Shown piece after piece: positions 57,623 through 64,000 of a stretch of 64,000 nt of DNA. The stretch is from Domibacillus tundrae (GTDB lineage Bacteria > Bacillota > Bacilli > Bacillales > Domibacillaceae). The notes under the pieces are model-generated. The model searched no databases, had not been told where the DNA came from, and saw nothing but the letters and a program-made list of their open reading frames with translations. The position numbers were made by a program, and so were the translations under genes. Location: assembly GCF_000970675.1 (NCBI RefSeq), contig NZ_LAJA01000004.1:124001-188000 (forward strand), written 5' to 3'. How positions within the stretch are numbered: the first letter of the stretch is position 1; every line of letters starts with the position of its first letter.

Positions 57623-58753
57623 TTGCTGGTCAATAAAGCGTATCGATTTCGATTATATCCGTCCAAAGAACAAGAAATATTGATTGCCAAAACAATAGGC
57701 TCCAGCCGTTTTGTATTTAATCGCTTTTTATCCTTGTGGAAAGAAACGTATAAAACAACCGGAAAAGGGCTTTCTTTTAATGTCTGTTCTTCGCATCTTA
57801 CTCAGCTGAAAAAAGAATTGGAGTGGCTGAAAGAAGTAGATTCGCATGCGTTGCAGTCCTCTTTAAAGAATCTTGTGGATTCGTTTGATCGTTATTTCAG
57901 GAAACAAAATGAGGCACCCCGGTTTAAAAATAAACGGAACAACGTGCAATCGTACACGACCAGCATTGAAAAGAAGAACCAAAATCCTGAAGTCAGCATT
58001 GCCGGGAACCGGTTGAAACTGCCGAAATTGGGCTGGGTTCGATTTGCGAATAGCCGTGAAGTGAAGGGCCGTATTTTAAATGCAACGGTACGAAAAACGT
58101 CATCCGGGACGTATTTTGTCTCCTTTCTTGTAGAAACGGAAGTGAAAGACCTGCCAAAAACAGATTCCACTATTGGTATTGATGTTGGCTTAAAAGATTT
58201 TGCTATTCTGTCGAATGGAAAAGTGTACAAGAATCCAACGTTTTTTCGCACATTAGAAGAAAAACTGGCAAAAGCACAACGCATTCTTTCCCGGCGGCAG
58301 TGTCTAGCCACTCAGCAGAAAAGACCGTTGGCAGAGGCAAAAAATGTGCAGAAACAGCGTGTCAAGGTGACTCGTCTTCATGAACAGATTGCGAATGCAC
58401 GGACGGACTATCTGCAGAAAATCACCACCGAAATCATCAAAAACCACGATGTGATCGGAATTGAGGATCTGAACGTATCAAGCATGCTGAAGAACCAAAA
58501 ATTAGCGAAAGCCATCAGTGAAGTTTCCTGGTCTGAGTTCCGCACGATGCTGGAATACAAAGCGAAATGGTATGGCAGGCAGATCATTGCGGTTGATCCC
58601 CGCCACACGTCCCAAAAGTGTTATTCATGCGGGCACACAGCGAAAGAAAACCGTCAAACACAGGCGGCTTTTATTTGTGTCTCCTGCGGCCATTCTGAAA
58701 ATGCAGACATCAATGCTTCCCGGAATATTCATGAGTTAGCCATCTCGCATTAA
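57623..58753 (+). CDS. tnpB: TnpB RNA-guided endonuclease
   Basis: Ancestor-type relative of Cas12. The 376-residue protein has the N-terminal MLVNKAYRFRLYPSKEQE start, the RuvC catalytic residues in GIDVGLKD (D about 186), GIEDLNV (E about 280) and NADINASRNI (D about 361), and a four-cysteine zinc finger (CYSC about 333, CVSC about 352). I chose TTG 57,623 because it lies nine bases after GGAGG; TTG 57,617 is too close. All motifs are intact, so it could still be active, probably with a TTAC-like target motif given the left flank. Confidence 0.93.
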   Translation: MLVNKAYRFRLYPSKEQEILIAKTIGSSRFVFNRFLSLWKETYKTTGKGLSFNVCSSHLTQLKKELEWLKEVDSHALQSSLKNLVDSFDRYFRKQNEAPRFKNKRNNVQSYTTSIEKKNQNPEVSIAGNRLKLPKLGWVRFANSREVKGRILNATVRKTSSGTYFVSFLVETEVKDLPKTDSTIGIDVGLKDFAILSNGKVYKNPTFFRTLEEKLAKAQRILSRRQCLATQQKRPLAEAKNVQKQRVKVTRLHEQIANARTDYLQKITTEIIKNHDVIGIEDLNVSSMLKNQKLAKAISEVSWSEFRTMLEYKAKWYGRQIIAVDPRHTSQKCYSCGHTAKENRQTQAAFICVSCGHSENADINASRNIHELAISH

Positions 58754-58912
58754 GACCACTTGCTTGACCGCAGGAGACTTGCTGCAAAGTCATTTGTACT
58801 GCCAACCGTCGGAATTGACGGGTGTAGCCTAATGAATTAGGAGCCAATAGGTTTCTGTACTTAGGAATCCCCCACGTTCAACGAACGTAGTGAGTAACTG
58901 GGGGTAATTCAA
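58754..58912 (+). ncRNA. Right-end RNA (omega RNA) of the TnpB element
   Basis: Non-coding DNA between the tnpB stop and the element end. It contains GGAGACTTGCTGCAAAG, the short hairpin CCGTCGGAATTGACGG and the terminal CCCCCA/TGGGGG hairpin. In characterised elements the 3' end of this transcript and the flanking DNA form the guide; here the guide would begin at 58,913 with AGGATTACCT. Confidence 0.65.
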
Positions 58913-58991
58913 AGGATTACCTATGGGTTATGAGGGTAATACTATTGTTAGCGAAACTTTTACATCACATTTTAAGTTTTAGAAAGGAAAG

Positions 58992-59780
58992 ATGAGGATG
59001 GAGTCAATCTGGCTGGAGTATGCATGGGCATTGTTAATTTTAATCGGGTTAGAAGGGTTGTTATCGGCTGATAATGCCCTTGTACTGGCAGTTATAGCCA
59101 AGCATTTACCCGAAGATCAGAAGAAAAAAGCTATAAATTACGGAATCATTATGGCCTTCTTTTTCCGATTTGCTGCACTTTTTGCAATTTCTTTTATCGC
59201 AAACGTCTGGCAGGTACAGGCGATAGGAGCAGCTTATCTTCTTTACTTAGGCTTAAAGCATGTCATTCAGGCCCGGTTCGGGAAAGAAAATGAGAATATT
59301 CGTGAGGAGGTTGAAGAGGAAGCAGAGGTAGCCGCAGGGAAAGGTTTCTGGCCCACAGTAGGGAAGATTGGTTTAGCCGATCTTGCTTTTGCAATTGATT
59401 CGATTTTAGCTGCGGTTGCTATTGCCCTTGGTCTTCCGGATTCACCGCTCGGTAATTTCGGCGGCATGGATGGAGGAAAGTTTATTGTAGTTGTTCTTGG
59501 AGGGATTGCTGGCCTTATCTTGATTAAGTATGCAGCAACATGGTTTGTGCAACTTCTTGATCAACGTCCAGCATTGGAAACAACGGCCTATGCAATTGTT
59601 GCCTGGGTCGGTGTCAAACTTGCTGTAATTACTCTTGCCCACGAGGACATTGGTGTCTTAGATCATCATTTCCCACACAGCACCGTTTGGACTCTGATCT
59701 TCTATGGAGTATTAGTTGGTATTGCTCTACTCGGCTGGTTTGCACCGGCCAATAAGTCATTAGAGAAAGAGAAATTATAA
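58992..59780 (+). CDS. TerC-family membrane protein (YkoY-like metal exporter type)
   Basis: Integral membrane protein with about seven helices, 262 residues. The family acidic motifs are present in the membrane: SADNALVLAVIA near the start and LADLAFAIDSILAAVA in the middle, where Asp and Asn are proposed metal ligands. Bacillus TerC proteins export manganese or help metallate exported proteins. ATG 58,992 overlaps the restored leader ORF; ATG 58,998 is equally possible. The yybP-ykoY riboswitch that often precedes such genes was not found. Confidence 0.9.
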   Translation: MRMESIWLEYAWALLILIGLEGLLSADNALVLAVIAKHLPEDQKKKAINYGIIMAFFFRFAALFAISFIANVWQVQAIGAAYLLYLGLKHVIQARFGKENENIREEVEEEAEVAAGKGFWPTVGKIGLADLAFAIDSILAAVAIALGLPDSPLGNFGGMDGGKFIVVVLGGIAGLILIKYAATWFVQLLDQRPALETTAYAIVAWVGVKLAVITLAHEDIGVLDHHFPHSTVWTLIFYGVLVGIALLGWFAPANKSLEKEKL

Positions 59781-59846
59781 AAGGTAAATATATGAATAAT
59801 TCTACTTAAACTAACGGATGCTTGAGTTGAAGAAGCTGGCTATAAG

Positions 59847-59877
59847 AAGAACTCAGAAATGGGTTCTTTTTCTTTTG
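59847..59877 (+). terminator. Terminator after terC
   Basis: 8-bp stem AAGAACTC/GGGTTCTT (one G-U pair; 59,847-59,854 with 59,861-59,868) and a T-rich tail. Confidence 0.75.
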
Positions 59878-59979
59878 CTGAAATAGCAACATTAATGTTT
59901 AACAGAGATTTGAAAGAATATCGAAAGAGCGTTACCGTTTATAGATGCTATGATGATAGTGTGAAAGATTTAGCGATGG

Positions 59980-60010
59980 GCCGCATGTTCATGAAGCGGC
60001 TTTTTGTTTT
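59980..60010 (+). terminator. Weak terminator-like hairpin
   Basis: GCCGC/GCGGC (59,980-59,984 with 59,996-60,000) followed by TTTTTGTTTT. Confidence 0.55.
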
Positions 60011-60260
60011 ACATGTGCGTGTGGCGTCGCAATGATCAATGTGTTCACTATATATGCTTCTGCCATTCCTCCTATTCGAATGTGAATAAAACACATGCGC
60101 TGTTGATTCTTACCCGGCATTGCGGCGCTGCACGAAGATGCAATTCTCACAAACTGTTTCCCTCTATCATTTCGCTCTTTATTCGGATAGCGGAATTCAT
60201 TGCCTCTTCTTCTACTTTTTACATAAGTTTGATATATTGTTTTTAAGGGGGGAATGCTGC

Positions 60261-60437
60261 TTGAATAAGAAATCTACTCCAAAGATAAGTATCTTATTTT
60301 TCATAATAGCTTTAATTTGGACGATTGCCGCTTATAGAAGCTATGGTGATACCTTTTTTTGGCTGTTTATTGTCGTGGCGATATTTAATGTTTACGAAGG
60401 CATAAGGCGTATAAAGAAACAAAGAATGAACATATAG
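60261..60437 (+). CDS. Small membrane protein, two predicted helices
   Basis: 58 residues starting at TTG 60,261, eight bases after AAGGGGGG. It reads MNKKSTPKISILFFIIALIW and then a second hydrophobic segment TFFWLFIVVAIFNVYEG, with a basic tail RRIKKQR. I do not recognise a family. The good ribosome site supports it. Confidence 0.55.
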   Translation: MNKKSTPKISILFFIIALIWTIAAYRSYGDTFFWLFIVVAIFNVYEGIRRIKKQRMNI

Positions 60438-60552
60438 TGTATTGTGTCTCCAATAAACATCTATCTTTTTTTGTCAGGTGTAGAGGAGGCCTATTTTTTA
60501 AAGACTAAATTTTCAGTTTTAAAAAATTCAAATAGTTAGGAGATTTTGTTTT

Positions 60553-61170
60553 ATGACGATATTGGATAGGTGGCTAGGAAAACAATTAAGTAAGCCAAGA
60601 GGAATTTTTTCTACCTTGATAGGTGCTTATATGGCAATAGGCAATCATAAAGAAAATCTAGGGACAATCAAACAGATGAACATACAAGAGAATGATTATC
60701 TTCTTGAAATTGGAATTGGAAATGGAACAATGATTAATCATATTGCGAAAAATAATAAACCGAAAAAAATATGTGGAATTGATATTTCTTCCTCTATGGT
60801 AAGGGAAGCAAAAAAAATGAATCGTTCTCTTGTCCGTAATAATATCGTTGATATAAGGAAAGGAAGTGTGGGGAAAATCCCTTATCAAGACTCGTCCTTT
60901 TCCAAAGTTTTTACCGTTCACACGATTTATTTTTGGCCAGATGTTCAGAAAGGAATTAACGAAATTAATAGGGTTCTCTCTCCAAATGGTACCATTTTTA
61001 TTACTTTTACGCTGAGAGAACAACTGAAGAAAATGAAAAGAACCAGCGATTTTAAATCTGTTGATCCTGTTGAAATTGAGCAATTATTGGTGAATAATGG
61101 CTTTGGGGACGTCCGCATAAATTCACAAAATTCTGTTTGTTATATTTCCGCTCAAAAACTGCCCGTTTAA
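60553..61170 (+). CDS. Class I SAM-dependent methyltransferase
   Basis: Rossmann-fold methyltransferase of 205 residues. Motif I is YLLEIGIGNGTMINHIA (about residues 50-66), followed by the acidic motif in CGIDISSSMV and a post-I block VGKIPYQDSSFSKVFTVHTI, the Methyltransf_11 pattern. AGGAGATTTTG precedes the ATG. The N-terminus GKQLSKPRGIFSTLIGAYMA matches a Bacillus subgroup of unknown substrate. Confidence 0.85.
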   Translation: MTILDRWLGKQLSKPRGIFSTLIGAYMAIGNHKENLGTIKQMNIQENDYLLEIGIGNGTMINHIAKNNKPKKICGIDISSSMVREAKKMNRSLVRNNIVDIRKGSVGKIPYQDSSFSKVFTVHTIYFWPDVQKGINEINRVLSPNGTIFITFTLREQLKKMKRTSDFKSVDPVEIEQLLVNNGFGDVRINSQNSVCYISAQKLPV

Positions 61171-61558
61171 ATTAAATCCTATAGTTAGTATAGGTGTTTC
61201 AATTTTACTTGTCATACTAGCACTAGGAAATTTATAACAACTTTAACATACATAGAAAAGACGATCCTGTGATAAATAGAGGATCGGCTTTTGCATCCTT
61301 TTTTCCTTCAAGCATGAAAAAAGCCGTATCTGTCATTACACTGGTACGGCTTTTTAATAAATTTTATGCTTAAACCCTTATATTCTTTATGTTGTTGGAA
61401 AGTGATATACGTTTTCTATATAACCTTAATAGTGGGCCTCACTAAAATATCGAGAATGCTCTGGGTATAAACTTCACTCCTGAAGCAGGATCTTGCTAGT
61501 CATTAGAAGTAAAAACAGCGGTTAAAAAGACTAAGTTATTCTAATTTGCGGATAGACA
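61171..61558. other. Intergenic stretch with terminators
   Basis: Contains CGATCCT/AGGATCG (61,262-61,286) with a T-rich tail, and the terminator at 61,318. No gene. Confidence 0.6.
61318..61357. terminator. Bidirectional terminator
   Basis: 11-bp stem AAAAAGCCGTA/TACGGCTTTTT (61,318-61,328 with 61,345-61,355). Confidence 0.82.
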
Positions 61559-61753
61559 TTAAAAAAATATATTCATTATAATTTGATCTGGATTTAATTT
61601 CTCCATATTTAAAAAGGGAGCATCTGTCACTATATAGAAGTGGTGATATTTTTTTAAGCGTTCACCATCCAGTTTCCAGCCTTTTTTTACACGGAAATAA
61701 ACCGTGTTATTCTCTGCCTCATAAATTTCACGAGTAACATTTACAATTGGCAC
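61559..61753 (-). pseudogene. Fragment of an unrecognised gene
   Basis: Minus-strand frame reading PIVNVTREIYEAENNTVYFR and LNMEKLNPDQII. The frame stays open upstream to about 61,810 (REQGRFPNKAQTEVP) without a start or ribosome site, so it looks like the 3' end of a truncated gene. No family recognised. Confidence 0.4.
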
Positions 61754-61800
61754 TTCAGTTTGTGCTTTATTTGGGAAACGCCCTTGCTCACGGTAAAAAC

Positions 61801-62276
61801 ACTAGTGTAAGTATTAATAGTATTATAATGTATTTTCAAAAAGCCTCTAAAATAATCGAAATTCTTGATGCGGTAGTAAAAGATGGTGAGCATACACTAT
61901 TAAGTAAGATTGAATTGGAATCGACTTCTTTAGAAAACGTTAAACAAGTTCTAATACAAGATAGTCCAATTATCTCATTTGATTCTTTATCAAAAATATC
62001 GACTCTATCAGTAATAATAAATATCTTTCAATTGCATTGTGTTCTTGTTTAGAAGAGGGTTCGCTTGCTTTAGAAACTTCTAAATGGATAGAGATTGTTA
62101 AGCTTTCGATTAGCTTAATAGAAAGAATGGACCCTTCTGAAAGATTAATCACATTTACGGAGATAATAGGTCAAAATATCCCTTTGAACTTTAAGGCATC
62201 GCTATTTGATTCTCTAGATTATCGGAAATATTTACATCAAGAAATAAACAAGTATTGCAGTAAGAGCATTAGGTAA
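61801..62276 (+). pseudogene. Unknown helical protein, 5' truncated and frameshifted
   Basis: The first part reads MYFQKASKIIEILDAVVKDG and SLENVKQVLIQDSPIISFDS; near 61,995, at an A5 run, the frame changes and continues NNKYLSIALCSCLEEGSLAL to KYCSKSIR. Adding one A would restore one frame of about 155 codons. No ribosome site precedes any start. I recognise no family; its 3' end overlaps the convergent DUF5316 gene by 45 bases. Confidence 0.5.
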
Positions 62277-62519
62277 TCCAATTAATAGCAGCCTATTAGT
62301 TAAGACGAATCTTTCCTTTCTGTCCTCTTTTATTTCAGAAAGTACATTTCCCCCAAACCTGTCTCCGTCTATAAATGCCCCGGAAATCGAAGCACTCATT
62401 ACCAATGATGCTATAGCCACCCCTCCTGTAATTTTATAGAGGAGAGTCAAATCATCGGAGAAAACTGAAATAAGAAGAGTTGTTACAACAATACCAATTC
62501 CCACAAAAAAAGCCTTCAT
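62232..62519 (-). CDS. DUF5316-like small membrane protein
   Basis: 95 residues with four short hydrophobic segments: MKAFFVGIGIVVTTLLISVF, a second in LYKITGGVAIASLVM, and a C-terminal pair ending LTAILVYFL. The motif SGAFIDGDRFGGN and KEDRKERF between them matches a Bacillus family I recall as DUF5316. AAGGAGGAG precedes the ATG at 62,519. Intact, function unknown. Confidence 0.75.
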   Translation of the reverse strand: MKAFFVGIGIVVTTLLISVFSDDLTLLYKITGGVAIASLVMSASISGAFIDGDRFGGNVLSEIKEDRKERFVLTNRLLLIGLPNALTAILVYFLM

Positions 62520-62573
62520 ATCTTCTCCTCCTTTTCATAAATAAAACATCTCAATCAAAAAATAACATTATAA

Positions 62574-62973
62574 TTATAAAAATACTATACGCCGCAGCGT
62601 GTTTAATTTATTTAAGCCTCTTTTTTTGATTACTTTCCAAATCTGCTGCATTTCCTCCAGCTGATCTTCCGGCACTTCTTTCATTTCTTTGAAGAAGAGG
62701 TTTAGTTCCGGATTTTTAAAGAACTCCAATATTTCCTTTTCATCCTTGGCAAGACTGGAATTATCATTAGCGTGTCCTTTGATTATATAGTCAGTCGTAA
62801 CATCGTAGAAGGTAGCTAATTTTTCGAGCGTTTCAAAATCTGGCTGAGTCTTACTTAGTTCGTACCGAGCATACGTGGTACGTGGAACGATTAATGCTTA
62901 ATCTATCTGCAGCTTCTTGCTGAGAAAGATTTCGAGCTGTTCTTAACGATTTTAAACGGTCCCCGTAAGTCAT
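62574..62973 (-). pseudogene. Xre-family phage/ICE repressor, broken by a 7-bp duplication
   Basis: Starts MTYGDRLKSLRTARNLSQQE and AADRLSINRSTY at 62,973, the HTH_3 domain of ImmR-like repressors. A tandem duplication (62,872-62,885) throws it out of frame. The continuation ARYELSKTQPDFETLEKLAT, FYDVTTDYIIKG and the acidic C-terminal oligomerisation part lie in the next frame. GGTGGAG precedes the ATG. It is the likely partner of ImmA at 55.2 kb, on the same strand. Confidence 0.87.
62872..62885. repeat. 7-bp tandem duplication inside the repressor gene
   Basis: TACGTGG occurs twice in direct succession (62,872-62,878 and 62,879-62,885). Removing one copy restores the repressor frame. Confidence 0.9.
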
Positions 62974-63030
62974 GTACTCCACCTTAATATTTTAGCTTAG
63001 CATGATTTTAATTAATAAAAACTATGAAGA

Positions 63031-63493
63031 GTGGGCCATCAAAAGTATGAATGCGCCATTTGCAAAGACACGGAATTGATTCTTGGTAAAGACGAAAAAG
63101 GGTATGACGTTGCCACTTTTTGCGAATGCAAGGAGCGGAAAGCCTGGAAGTGCCGTTTTAAGCAGTCGATGACCTCAGACGAGTTCCAGAAAGCGAATTT
63201 TGAAAACTATGTCACAAACACGAGATATCAATTTGAAATGAAAAAGATGGCGCTTGATTACGTAAATTTATTCTGCATCGTTACCGGAGGCAGACGTCCT
63301 AATCTGGGATGACATCGGTAAAACGAGCTGGACCGAAGCACGCGAAACGATGTACTGCCAGATTATCAATGAGCGGTACCGAAAACAGATGCCGATTGTT
63401 TTTAACAGTAATGAGGATCGCGGCACATTTACTGACAAGGTCGGTTACGCAGCTGCCAGCCGGCTGATCGGGCAGTGCAGTGATGAAAAATAA
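63031..63493 (+). pseudogene. DnaC-like phage helicase loader with internal deletion
   Basis: The N-terminal zinc-type region is present (YECAICKDTELILGKDEKGY, FCECKERK). Near 63,285 the sequence jumps to the C-terminal ATPase half in another frame: VLIWDDIGKTSWTEARETMY (Walker B and after), then PIVFNSNED and ASRLIGQCSDEK. The Walker A region is missing, so the ATPase is dead. No ribosome site precedes the GTG at 63,031. It belongs to the prophage early region. Confidence 0.8.
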
Positions 63494-63539
63494 AAATTCC
63501 TGATGGACGCGGAAGGTCAGGACTGGAGGCTGAGAAAAC

Positions 63540-63755
63540 ATGGGTAACCAAAACACAATCATTTTTACAAAGCAGCAGCATTCGCCAAGTGACGTATCAG
63601 GATCGGACATGTATATGTTCCAGCCAGGACGGAAACCACTAAGTAAAAAAGAACAGCAGGCAAAAGACGCGGCTTTTAAAAAGCGTCTGGAAGAAGTACG
63701 AGAGCGGCTCAGAGCGGAAGGGAAGTCAGGCGGTGATGCCGTGAACCGTTCCTAA
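63540..63755 (+). CDS. Small phage-type hypothetical protein
   Basis: 71 residues with a highly charged C-terminal helix (KKEQQAKDAAFKKRLEEVRE). GGAGG lies ten bases before the ATG. It follows the DnaC remnant in the same direction, as early-region phage genes do. No known domain. Confidence 0.6.
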   Translation: MGNQNTIIFTKQQHSPSDVSGSDMYMFQPGRKPLSKKEQQAKDAAFKKRLEEVRERLRAEGKSGGDAVNRS

Positions 63756-63883
63756 GTATATCAGCTGCTGAGAAGCTTACCGGAGAGATTCTTGGAGTGA
63801 TGGAACTAATTCAAGCATGCGGCAAAACGGACGCCGTACAGCTTATGGCCGGGCGCCGTCTATTCGAAACGTATTTAAATTAG
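63737..63883 (+). CDS. Small phage-type ORF, start unclear
   Basis: The frame reads FLSISAAEKLTGEILGVMEL and QLMAGRRLFETYLN to a TAG at 63,883, with coding-like composition and a GTG at 63,797 as the only start. The first part overlaps the end of the preceding gene, so an upstream start may have been lost. GAGGAGG for the next gene follows the stop. Confidence 0.4.
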   Translation, partial: CREPFLSISAAEKLTGEILGVMELIQACGKTDAVQLMAGRRLFETYLN

Positions 63884-63897
63884 AGGAGGAAAACAGC

Positions 63898-64000
63898 GTG
63901 ACACCGATTCAAGGATATGAAAATCTAACCGATGCTGAACGCAGTCTGTTCATTCGAGCGCATCAAAAGCACTTATCATCGTTAAAAAACAGTGAGCGTG
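63898..64000 (+). CDS. Phage-type hypothetical protein, 3' end outside window
   Basis: GTG at 63,898 lies eight bases after AGAGGAGG. The visible 34 residues read TPIQGYENLTDAERSLFIRA and then HQKHLSSLKNSER. Too short to assign a family. Confidence 0.55.
   Translation, partial: MTPIQGYENLTDAERSLFIRAHQKHLSSLKNSER

Larger units (their letters stand above)
57460..58912 (+). mobile_element. IS200/IS605-group element with tnpB only
   Basis: The left end follows TTAC (57,456-57,459) and begins with an imperfect hairpin (CCCCCACTT... AAGTGGCGGGG). The right end is a hairpin CCCCCA/TGGGGG (58,869-58,903) followed by TAATTCAA, where TCAA (58,909-58,912) is the expected cleavage tetranucleotide of the IS608 type. 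No tnpA is present, so transposition would need one in trans. Confidence 0.75.
57423..58995 (+). pseudogene. Small leader ORF upstream of terC, interrupted by the TnpB element
   Basis: Bases 57,423-57,459 encode MSKNKAVFYQIL and then stop being related to the flanking gene. Joining C57459 directly to A58913, which removes the element exactly, restores an open frame continuing QDYLWVMRVILLLAKLL and ending at TGA 58,993-58,995. The restored 39-residue peptide is basic and hydrophobic, has the site AGAGGAGAAA, and its stop overlaps the terC ATG as ATGA. Its role could be a coupled leader peptide. This is an inference from the junction; conservation was not tested. Confidence 0.55.
59781..60260. 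other. Intergenic stretch with two terminators
   Basis: Holds terminators at 59,847 and 59,980. No gene is supported between them and 60,261. Confidence 0.6.

Noticed and set aside
60004-60246. 80-residue frame upstream of the small membrane protein
   Set aside because: Starts within a terminator T-run and has no ribosome site; composition is not coding-like.

Overview
The window comes from a spore-forming low-GC Gram-positive bacterium of the Bacillaceae. The evidence is the conserved Bacillus gene order rny-ymdB-spoVS...miaB-ricA-cotE-mutS-mutL...miaA-hfq-spoVK...glnR-glnA, AGGAGG-type ribosome binding sites, frequent TTG/GTG starts, and spore genes (spoVS, cotE, spoVK, tgl, YjcZ-type peptides). 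Genus and species cannot be fixed from the sequence alone.

Bases 1-25,200 are an intact core. They hold RNA decay and development regulators (rny, ymdB, ricA), a ferredoxin-dependent 2-oxoacid oxidoreductase (korAB), tRNA modification (miaB, miaA), mismatch repair (mutSL), a glycerol regulon (glpP, glpF, glpK, glpD) with two GlpP-type leader terminators and a cre box, a PPK2 kinase, hfq, spoVK, a TetR regulator, a TRIC-type channel, a YnbB-like PLP enzyme, and glnRA with its double GlnR operator. I saw no broken gene in this part. Two copies of a roughly 150 bp multi-hairpin repeat sit at 1.02-1.16 kb and, inverted, at 21.08-21.25 kb.

Bases 25,200-30,500 begin an accessory region: a tyrosine integrase lacking its arm-binding domain, a decayed IS630 element, a secreted lipase and an IS4/IS3 mosaic. 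Bases 30,500-38,050 form an intact catabolic island: a LacI-type regulator, then an operon of oxidoreductase, sugar-binding lipoprotein, two permeases, TIM-barrel isomerase/epimerase and second oxidoreductase. Its promoter overlaps one of two near-identical palindromic operators and has a cre-like site. No transport ATPase is encoded, so a shared MsmX-type ATPase is implied.

Bases 38,050-54,150 mix decayed elements (group II intron scar, IS1595, IS4), a frameshifted phosphotransferase, a DUF421 membrane protein, spore transglutaminase, two tandem YjcZ-type peptides, a ggt pseudogene, and a signalling trio: LytTR regulator (frameshifted), hybrid-sensor histidine kinase, and a GGDEF-EAL protein. 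Bases 54,450-64,000 carry a ruined prophage or ICE. The integrase and ImmA at 54.6-55.7 kb and the Xre repressor, DnaC and early genes at 62.6-64 kb read as one ancestral module split by about 7 kb of inserted DNA. That DNA includes a TnpB element interrupting a small reading frame that would have been translationally coupled to a terC gene.
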